Below are positions 6,564 to 11,437 of a stretch of DNA of 11,437 bases, piece after piece. The DNA is from an uncultured Collinsella sp. (GTDB lineage Bacteria; Actinomycetota; Coriobacteriia; Coriobacteriales; Coriobacteriaceae): positions 1-11,437 of the forward strand of contig CAAEEB010000035.1 in NCBI GenBank assembly GCA_900754745.1, in the 5' to 3' direction. The position numbers and the translations under genes were made by a program. Under the pieces are notes generated by a model. That model was not told where the DNA came from. It did no database searches and saw only the letters and a program-made list of their open reading frames with translations. Position 1 is the stretch's first letter; the number at the start of each line of letters is the position of its first letter.

Positions 6564-7688
6564 ATGAGAGAGTACCTTAAGGACGTGTGGATGCACGGCG
6601 GTGAGGAAAGCCGCGCCATCACCCCCGAGAACATCACGGGCGAGAAGGGCCGTGCCGCCATGTCGGCCAGCCACCTCGGCGTCGGCCGCAAGGGCTCGTG
6701 CTGCGTGCCCCTTGAGTCCGGCGAGACCATCACGCTCGCGGACATCGAGGGCCCCGGCATCATCCGCCACATCTGGATGACCGTCCCCGACAAGACCGCC
6801 GCCGGCAGCTTCGTCATGCGCGACCTCGTGCTGCGCTTCTACTGGGACGACGAGGAGACCCCCTCGGTCGAGTGCCCTGTCGGCGACTTCTTCTGCAACG
6901 GCTTCGGTGAGCGCGCCATCGTCAACTCGATGCCCATCTGCGTGAACCCGACGGGCGGCATGAACTGCTACTTCGAGATGCCTTTCAGGAAGCACGCCAA
7001 GGTCACGCTTACGAGCGAGCACCCCGGGTTCATTAAGTACATCTTCTACACGTTCAACTACGCGCTCACCGACGTGCCGGACGACGCCATGTACTTCCAC
7101 GCCCGTTTTAACCGCGAGCGCAGCACCCGCAGGGGCGTCGACTACACCGTGCTCGACGGCGTGCGCGGTAAGGGCTACTACGTCGGCACCTACATGGCCC
7201 TGTGCGCCCTGGAGCGCTATTGGTGGGGCGAGGGCGAGATGAAGTTCTTCCTCGACGGCGACGAGGAGTTCCCCACGGTCACCTCGACGGGAGCCGAGGA
7301 CTACTTCGGCGGTGCCTGGGCCTTCCTCGACAGGCCGCCCCACGCGCTGCCCGAGGCGCAGTGCTTCAACACGCTGTTCGCCGGCTACCCGTACCGCTCG
7401 ACGCGCGACGCCACGCGCGACCGCTTCAGCGCGGGCAAGCCGAACCCGAACCCGATGCTCGCGACCAACGACGACGCGCTGCCCAGGCACGGCCTCTACA
7501 GGTGGCACCTTCCCGACCCGATCTCGTTCAAGGAGGACCTGCGCGTGACGTTCCAGGACCTCGGCAACGACGACATCAAGCTCTACGAGCGCGAGGACGA
7601 CATCTCCACCGTCGCCTACTGGTACCAAAGCGAGCCGCACGCCGTGCTCGCCCCGTTTGCCGCAAGGCAGGACCGCGTGCCCAGGTAG
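6564..7688 (+). CDS. GH172 (DUF2961) family glycoside hydrolase, cytoplasmic
   Basis: This 374-residue protein belongs to the DUF2961 family, now GH172. Characterised members include the Bifidobacterium dentium difructose dianhydride I synthase/hydrolase (alpha-D-fructofuranosidase) and alpha-D-arabinofuranosidases. Supporting segments are the N-terminal SCCVPLESGETITLADIEGPGIIRHIW, split over residues 45-71, then CPVGDFFCNGFGE (104-116), GEGEMKFFLDGDEEFPT (222-238) and TGAEDYFGGAW (242-252). Candidate catalytic residues are Glu225 (or Glu223) and Glu245, which fall in the two blocks expected to hold the family's glutamates. There is no signal peptide, so it acts in the cytoplasm on imported substrate. 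GAGGAGG precedes the ATG, 12 nt after the EIIA stop. Pairing with a PTS suggests that the natural substrate may be phosphorylated, which is inference. I am sure of the family, much less sure of substrate. Confidence 0.9.
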   Translation: MREYLKDVWMHGGEESRAITPENITGEKGRAAMSASHLGVGRKGSCCVPLESGETITLADIEGPGIIRHIWMTVPDKTAAGSFVMRDLVLRFYWDDEETPSVECPVGDFFCNGFGERAIVNSMPICVNPTGGMNCYFEMPFRKHAKVTLTSEHPGFIKYIFYTFNYALTDVPDDAMYFHARFNRERSTRRGVDYTVLDGVRGKGYYVGTYMALCALERYWWGEGEMKFFLDGDEEFPTVTSTGAEDYFGGAWAFLDRPPHALPEAQCFNTLFAGYPYRSTRDATRDRFSAGKPNPNPMLATNDDALPRHGLYRWHLPDPISFKEDLRVTFQDLGNDDIKLYEREDDISTVAYWYQSEPHAVLAPFAARQDRVPR

Positions 7689-7715
7689 GGTCGCCTCGAA
7701 ACAAGCCAACGTTAT

Positions 7716-7754
7716 GGGGCGCCCGCGGTTGACCATGACTGCGGGCGTCCCTTT
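7716..7754 (+). terminator. Intra-operon stem-loop between GH172 and ROK genes
   Basis: GGGGCGCCCGCGGT (7716-7729) pairs with ACTGCGGGCGTCCC (7738-7751) over 14 bp with two G-U wobbles, and an 8-nt loop. Only TTT follows before the kinase's Shine-Dalgarno. It looks like a partial terminator or an RNA-processing/stability element that would lower kinase expression relative to the transport genes. Confidence 0.6.
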
Positions 7755-7768
7755 GTAAGGAGGATCAC

Positions 7769-8653
7769 ATGAGCGAAAAGCAAATGAGGCTCGGCGCCCT
7801 CGAGGCCGGCGGGACCAAGATGGTCTGTGCCGTGGTGTCCGGCGACGGCGAGGTCCTCGACCGTATGGAGACCCCGACGCTTACGCCCGCCGAGACCGTC
7901 CCGCAGATGATCGAGTGGTTCACCGTCCGTGATGTGGACGCGTTGGGCATCGGCGCCTTCGGCCCGACCTGCGTCGACCCCAACGACGAGCGCTACGGCT
8001 CCATCCTCCAGACGCCCAAGCTCGCGTGGCGAGGCCATGGTCTTCGCGCCGCGTTCGCCGACGCCCTCGGGATTCCGGTGGCCTACGACACGGACGTGAA
8101 CGTTGCCTGCCTCGGCGAAGTGGTCTACGGCTGCTGCAAGGGGCTCGAGGACGCCGCCTACGTGACCATCGGCACCGGCGTGGGCGCGGGCGTCATGTGC
8201 GCGGGCAGGCTCCTTCACGGCATGCTGCACCCCGAGGCCGGCCACATGCTGGTAAGGACCCGTCCCACCGAGGAGGGACGCTGCGTCTGCCCGAGCCACG
8301 CGAGCTGTCTCGAGGGCCTCGCCTCCGGCCCCGCCATCGCCGCGCGCTGGGGAAAGCCCGCGGCCGAGCTCGCGGACAACGCTGAGGTGTGGGCGCTCGA
8401 GGGGGATTATCTGGGGCAGATGTGCGCGAACCTCGTGCTCATGTACTCGCCTCGCCGCATCGTCCTCGGCGGCGGCGTGATGCACCAGGAGCAGCTCTAC
8501 GGCATCGTCCGCAAGAAGACCCTCGAATATCTGGGTGGCTACATCCAGACCACCGAGCTTAAGGACATGGAGAGCTACATCTGCGCCCCGGGCTGCGGCG
8601 GCGACCAAGGGATCCTCGGCGCGGCCGAGCTGGCAAGAAGGACGCTCGCGTAA
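7769..8653 (+). CDS. ROK-family sugar kinase, probable fructokinase
   Basis: This 294-residue protein phosphorylates a hexose with ATP in the cytoplasm. The N-terminal phosphate-binding loop is LGALEAGGTKMVCAV (8-22). IGAFGP (61-66) and YDTDVNVACLGE (106-117) follow, with Asp109 the expected catalytic base. TIGTGVGAG (133-141) binds nucleotide. PEAGHM (155-160), CPSHASC (174-180) and LEGLASGPAI (181-190) form the zinc-binding region of fructokinase-type ROK proteins (His159, Cys174, His177, Cys180). It most resembles the B. subtilis YdhR/ScrK-like group, hence fructokinase; glucose or mannose use cannot be excluded. There is no N-terminal HTH, so it is an enzyme and not a ROK repressor. The start has AGGAGG 5 nt upstream. 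It is the last gene of the locus, 80 nt after the hydrolase. Confidence 0.9.
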   Translation: MSEKQMRLGALEAGGTKMVCAVVSGDGEVLDRMETPTLTPAETVPQMIEWFTVRDVDALGIGAFGPTCVDPNDERYGSILQTPKLAWRGHGLRAAFADALGIPVAYDTDVNVACLGEVVYGCCKGLEDAAYVTIGTGVGAGVMCAGRLLHGMLHPEAGHMLVRTRPTEEGRCVCPSHASCLEGLASGPAIAARWGKPAAELADNAEVWALEGDYLGQMCANLVLMYSPRRIVLGGGVMHQEQLYGIVRKKTLEYLGGYIQTTELKDMESYICAPGCGGDQGILGAAELARRTLA

Positions 8654-8685
8654 CTTGCGCTCTCTCCGCCATACAACACGTTAAG

Positions 8686-8735
8686 AAAAGACGAGCGCTT
8701 CTTGCCAATTGGGCGGCAAGAAGCGCTCGTCTTTT
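8686..8735. terminator. Strong bidirectional rho-independent terminator
   Basis: A perfect 21-bp inverted repeat (arms 8686-8706 and 8715-8735) encloses the 8-nt loop AATTGGGC. One arm begins with AAAA and the other ends with TTTT, so it works in both directions. It ends the + strand sugar operon and the converging - strand methyltransferase operon. It also marks the border between the high-GC locus and the apparently foreign segment. Confidence 0.92.
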
Positions 8736-8748
8736 GCATTTTTGTCTC

Positions 8749-9579
8749 TCAAAATCTTATTTTTACGATTTGCATTTTCATCCCGTTGTCACCGACCCTT
8801 GCGAGAAACCGGAAAAAGCCGCTGACAGAAGGGTCTCTCAAATCGTTATAACCCAGCATATAGCCGCGACTTGTGACCTGCAGACGGCTGTCCCACGTGC
8901 CGATTTCCTTGGCGGCATCCGAAACCGCAAAATATGCCCCCACATCCTTGATTTTTGCAGTCTTAAGCCATGTTTTTGCGATCATCTTTACTGCTGTCCG
9001 ATTGGCAGCATCAAAGACCAGCACACCGCCGGGGAAAGCGTCCGCCATCTCCCGCACCAGTTCCCGGACCTGCTGGGTCAGAAAGTAATAGAACACCCCG
9101 GAGGCAAAGAACACCGCCCCGCCGGAGGCATCGATTTTGCTAAACCATGTGGTGTCTTTCAGGTCGCAGGGGATATTTTGTTCTCGATCCCCGGCGGGCA
9201 GTAGCTGCTGCCGCAAGGCAATCACATCCGGGAAGTCCAGATTGTAAATCTTGCATCTACCGTTGTCGCAGGTTCTGCCGTTGTTGTCCAGTCCGCAGCC
9301 CAGATTGACCACCGCCGCATTGGGGTGGCCTTTCAGGTAATCCTGTACCTCGAAAGCAAGATCACCCTGCCGCATGGCCACCTCCAGCGCACCAAAACGC
9401 TGCATCAGGCTGTGGGAGCTTTTCGCTGCCTCTGAAAAGTCGTAGTCGATTTGGTCGAGCAGACGAACCGCTGTTTCATCCCTATAAAGGTTCGGGTACA
9501 GCTCCGTACACAGCTTCCGGGAATACAGCGGGAGGATCAGCGTCTCCTGAACGGTGTTTTTCTCAATTTTACATTTCAT
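8749..9579 (-). CDS. Class I SAM-dependent methyltransferase, leucine carboxyl methyltransferase/TcmP-like
   Basis: This 276-residue protein resembles the LCMT/TcmP-like (COG3315 type) methyltransferases, which transfer a methyl group from S-adenosylmethionine, usually to a carboxyl or hydroxyl oxygen. The SAM-binding motif is AAVVNLGCGLDNN (88-100), the acidic post-motif is YNLDFPDVI (112-120), and VFFASGVFYYFL lies further on. The N-terminal segment LYSRKLCTELYPNLYRDETAVRLLDQIDYDF, split around residues 19-48, is typical of the group in Firmicutes. The start is well supported: GAGGAAGGA lies 4 nt before the ATG, and the TGA of the preceding small ORF sits inside that Shine-Dalgarno. It is the last gene of the methyltransferase operon. 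No signal peptide is seen. The substrate is unknown. Confidence 0.85.
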   Translation of the reverse strand: MKCKIEKNTVQETLILPLYSRKLCTELYPNLYRDETAVRLLDQIDYDFSEAAKSSHSLMQRFGALEVAMRQGDLAFEVQDYLKGHPNAAVVNLGCGLDNNGRTCDNGRCKIYNLDFPDVIALRQQLLPAGDREQNIPCDLKDTTWFSKIDASGGAVFFASGVFYYFLTQQVRELVREMADAFPGGVLVFDAANRTAVKMIAKTWLKTAKIKDVGAYFAVSDAAKEIGTWDSRLQVTSRGYMLGYNDLRDPSVSGFFRFLARVGDNGMKMQIVKIRF

Positions 9580-9590
9580 AGGTTCCTTCC

Positions 9591-9773
9591 TCAGTGAATA
9601 AAAACTGTCATAATTGCCACCAGAACAGCCGCTATGACCGTCATGCCTATCGCCATGTGCAGGATGGATGCAAAAAAATCCGTGCTTGATGCCCTTACTT
9701 CCGCGCCGTGACGCAGAGCCACTTTTTCTTTTTGTGTATCTGCACCTCGTGAAAACCCGCCTGCTCCAGACAT
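9591..9773 (-). CDS. Possible small membrane peptide
   Basis: The ORF codes for 60 residues from an ATG at 9773, overlapping the upstream methyltransferase gene by 79 nt, or 21 residues from the ATG at 9656. The C-terminal 21 residues (MAIGMTVIAAVLVAIMTVFIH) form one strongly hydrophobic segment long enough to cross a membrane. Neither start has a good Shine-Dalgarno. In its favour, its TGA stop is embedded in the ribosome-binding site of the next gene, as in translationally coupled genes. It may be a genuine small protein, the remnant of a larger membrane protein, or chance. I do not recognise it. Confidence 0.28.
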   Translation of the reverse strand: MSGAGGFSRGADTQKEKVALRHGAEVRASSTDFFASILHMAIGMTVIAAVLVAIMTVFIH

Positions 9774-10300
9774 GCCTTTAATTCAATGTCCTTGTAGATG
9801 GTCATGCCGCCGATGATCTGCGTCCACCTCTCGTCCTTGTCCGTATCGCCATTGCTCTCGTTGCAGATAAGAATTGTCCCGCCCGGCTTCAGCACCCGCC
9901 AGACCTCACGGAAGCATCGGGGCAAATCGGGCCAAAAATAGACGGTCTCAAAGGCCGTGGCAGCATCGAAGTAGCTATCCTCAAACACCATATCCGCCAC
10001 ACTGCCTTGCAGAACGGCGCAACGCCCCTCCTGAATTGCAACTCGGTTGAGCTTTCTAGCCTTCTCCACGCTGACGGGCGAATAGTCGATGCCCTTGACG
10101 ACGCCATGCGGGCATTTTTCCAGCAGCCGTTTTATGTTCGCCCCGCCGCCGCAGCCGCAATCCAGCACCTTGGCGTTTGGCGCAAGTCGTAGAAATCGAA
10201 GTCCCCACCGCGCCACAGGGCCGTGGCCCAGATTCATCATGGCAACCATAAGTTTTCCGCCGAGGCCCACGGGCTTGCGGGTATTTTCAAAGAACGACAT
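9695..10300 (-). CDS. Class I SAM-dependent methyltransferase, UbiE/type 11-like
   Basis: This 201-residue protein has a Rossmann-type methyltransferase fold. Motif I is KVLDCGCGGGANIKRLL (44-60). GIDYSPVSVEKARK follows, with the acidic residue that binds the SAM ribose. AATAFETVYFWPDLPRCFREVWRVLKPGG contains the motif IV and post-motif regions (cited here by its ends AATAFETVYF and VWRVLKPGG). The ATG at 10300 is chosen because GGAGGGG lies just upstream; an in-frame upstream start at 10330 has no such support. The start overlaps the end of the preceding methyltransferase gene by 14 nt, so the two are translationally coupled. The substrate is unknown; candidates range from quinones and lipids to thiols or xenobiotics. 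Confidence 0.86.
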   Translation of the reverse strand: MSFFENTRKPVGLGGKLMVAMMNLGHGPVARWGLRFLRLAPNAKVLDCGCGGGANIKRLLEKCPHGVVKGIDYSPVSVEKARKLNRVAIQEGRCAVLQGSVADMVFEDSYFDAATAFETVYFWPDLPRCFREVWRVLKPGGTILICNESNGDTDKDERWTQIIGGMTIYKDIELKACLEQAGFHEVQIHKKKKWLCVTARK

Positions 10301-10916
10301 CTGGCCCCTCCGATTTCGTGCATTCCGCATAGGTCAACGGGAACGAGGCCTTCAGCACCGCGCTTTTCTGCACCGACCAGCCGTTTTGACACAGGAAACG
10401 CAGGTATTCCTCGCTTGTCCACCTGCTATGGAGGGGGAATCCCGCCATACTCATGAAAAAGGCTTTTGCCTTGCCGGGAACCGAGTTCCCCGCGTGGGTG
10501 AAGGTTGGCGCGATGAGCACGCCGTCGTCCTTCAGCACCCGCCTGATTTCTTGCAGGGCCTTTTCCGGACGCGGCACTATGTGAAGCGCGTTGGACGCGA
10601 TCACCACTTCGAAGGACTTCTGTGCATAGGGCAGGCGGAACATATCTTGTACGGAAAAGTGCAGCTTTGCGGATTGATTGTCCCGCTTTGCTTCAAGGAT
10701 CATCTCTGCAGAAGCGTCTGTAGCCTCGATGTGCGCCGCCGCATTCACGATGTTCTTTGCGATAAGCCCCGTGCCGGTGGCAACCTCCAGTACGGTTTTT
10801 GCTTTCACTACCGGCCGGATAAGCCCATACATCTTCTCATACGCCGCCCGGTCCTTTCGCATGAAACGGTCGTACCGACCGGCATTCTTGTCCCAGAAAC
10901 CCTTGCGTTCGTGCAT
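10287..10916 (-). CDS. Class I SAM-dependent methyltransferase, type 11-like
   Basis: This 209-residue protein is the first gene of the three-methyltransferase operon. The N terminus FWDKNAGRYDRFM is typical of small-molecule methyltransferases. Motif I is TVLEVATGTGLIAK (41-54), followed by EATDASAEMILEAK with the ribose-binding acidic position. VVIASNALHIV and the post-motif IRRVLKDDGVLIAP are also present. The ATG at 10916 has GGGGG 8 nt upstream; an in-frame TTG at 10931 would add five residues and lies inside that spacing, so it is less likely. The substrate is unknown. Codon use is visibly less G/C-biased than in the sugar locus, consistent with transfer from a Firmicute-like donor, although I judged this by eye. 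Confidence 0.86.
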   Translation of the reverse strand: MHERKGFWDKNAGRYDRFMRKDRAAYEKMYGLIRPVVKAKTVLEVATGTGLIAKNIVNAAAHIEATDASAEMILEAKRDNQSAKLHFSVQDMFRLPYAQKSFEVVIASNALHIVPRPEKALQEIRRVLKDDGVLIAPTFTHAGNSVPGKAKAFFMSMAGFPLHSRWTSEEYLRFLCQNGWSVQKSAVLKASFPLTYAECTKSEGPDVVL

Positions 10917-10934
10917 GGCTATCGCCCCCAAACA

Positions 10935-10954
10935 GTTAGAGCCATCTAACTATA
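10935..10954 (-). promoter_or_regulatory. Palindromic operator overlapping the -10 box of the methyltransferase operon
   Basis: GTTAGA (10935-10940) and TCTAAC (10945-10950) are perfect inverted copies with a 4-bp centre. On the - strand, TATAGT (10949-10954) is a five-of-six match to a -10 box. The operator overlaps it and the likely start point, about 20-30 bp before the first gene's ATG. No strong -35 box is apparent. The geometry suits repression by a dimeric regulator such as a TetR- or MarR-type protein; none is encoded in this window. Confidence 0.5.
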
Positions 10955-11437
10955 ACACACGAATCATGCAGTAAGATAAGGCTATCCTCATTTTCCTGGC
11001 TAAGACGCATCTCTTCGGTTTTCGCTTATAGCGGCGCGAGTCAGATACAAGGCTGGAGCTGAAGAAGGAGCTTGACGGACAGGTAGGTCGATACCGGTTC
11101 CCGGAACGGTGATCCAGCCAATTACACCAGGGCTCTAGTCATGCAGGTAAACCCAATCCATGACGGGCAATAGGTCCTTTTCTCTAGCTCGACGTCTTTC
11201 GGAGCTTGACGATTTGGACTGATGGAGGCGAGAAGTCCCTCACCGCGCCAATACCAGACGATTGCGCTATAGGCATCTCTCCGACCCTTTGAATCACCCC
11301 TTTTCACGCCACCCGCTACGAACCCCGGTGGAACCAGGGAGTGATTGAAGGAGCGACCTGCACTGATAATTGTTCTCGGGGGAAGCGGGCACTGCGGGGC
11401 GCGGCGACAGCGCGCGATTTCCGCGTCGCAGCGCTAC
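10955..11437. other. Gene-free right edge
   Basis: No convincing gene is present. A 61-codon - strand ORF (11122-11307) starts at GTG without a ribosome-binding site and shows no recognised domain. A short + strand reading frame near 11040-11113 has an ELK-rich peptide but stops on both sides. A 10-bp imperfect stem (11399-11408 with 11425-11434, one mismatch) lies at the very end. The stretch looks like decayed or junction DNA. Confidence 0.45.

Noticed and set aside
7769..8653. ROK protein considered as a transcriptional repressor (NagC/Mlc type)
   Set aside because: It starts directly with the ATP-binding loop and has no N-terminal helix-turn-helix, so it is a kinase.
8686..8735. Long inverted repeat considered as an insertion-sequence end or CRISPR-like unit
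   Set aside because: It occurs once, sits between converging genes, and has A-rich and T-rich flanks. A bidirectional terminator explains it fully.
11040..11113. Short + strand peptide with an E...LELKKEL pattern resembling the start of AlbA-type divergent AAA regulators
   Set aside because: It is only about 25 residues long, with stops on both sides. The similarity is too slight to call a pseudogene.
11122..11307. 61-codon - strand ORF, and a vaguely tRNA T-arm-like stretch near 11140-11162
   Set aside because: The ORF has a GTG start without ribosome-binding site and no domain. The T-arm resemblance lacks GTTCGA and no complete cloverleaf can be drawn, so neither a gene nor a tRNA is claimed.
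1..11437. CRISPR arrays, rRNA, complete tRNA genes, transposases and integrases
   Set aside because: None was found on either strand by reading; no repeated spacer-repeat units or recombinase motifs are visible.

Overview
The window reads as a high-GC bacterial chromosome. Gene content, strong G/C third-position bias and good Shine-Dalgarno sites suggest a gut actinobacterium of the Coriobacteriia type (Collinsella/Olsenella-like). That assignment is inferred from style and was not tested. The right-hand part (about 8.75-10.95 kb) looks less GC-rich and less biased in codon use, as if acquired from a Firmicute-like donor.

Layout. Positions 1-930 are a junction or scar zone: structured non-coding DNA with a rho-independent terminator (233-274), short repeats, a small reverse ORF (472-687), and the 3' third of an MTA/SAH nucleosidase gene (mtnN, about 688-927) that has lost its first two thirds. 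A long hairpin follows at 927-978. Positions 1157-8653 hold one catabolic locus on the + strand: a 913-residue LevR-like regulator, a complete mannose-family PTS permease in the order IIB-IIC-IID-IIA, a GH172 (DUF2961) glycoside hydrolase and a ROK-family sugar kinase. A near-ideal bidirectional terminator (8686-8735) closes the locus. Positions 8749-10916 hold three consecutive class I SAM-dependent methyltransferases on the - strand. They look like one translationally coupled operon with a palindromic operator overlapping a -10-like box. Positions 10951-11437 carry no convincing gene.

How the genes may work together. The PTS would import and phosphorylate a sugar. The hydrolase has no signal peptide, so it would act in the cytoplasm. 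Characterised GH172 enzymes act on alpha-D-fructofuranosides (difructose dianhydride I) or alpha-D-arabinofuranosides. The kinase resembles ROK fructokinases. The simplest model is import of a fructose-containing disaccharide or dianhydride as its 6-phosphate, cleavage by GH172 to fructose-6-phosphate plus free fructose, and rescue of the free fructose by the kinase. If correct, the GH172 would be a phospho-glycosidase, which I do not know to have been described.

The regulator keeps the LevR architecture (winged helix, AAA+, EIIA-like, EIIB-like, PRD). Its AAA+ domain has lost the sigma-54-contacting GAFTGA loop and the acidic Walker B residues, so it probably acts as an ordinary DNA-binding regulator without sigma-54.
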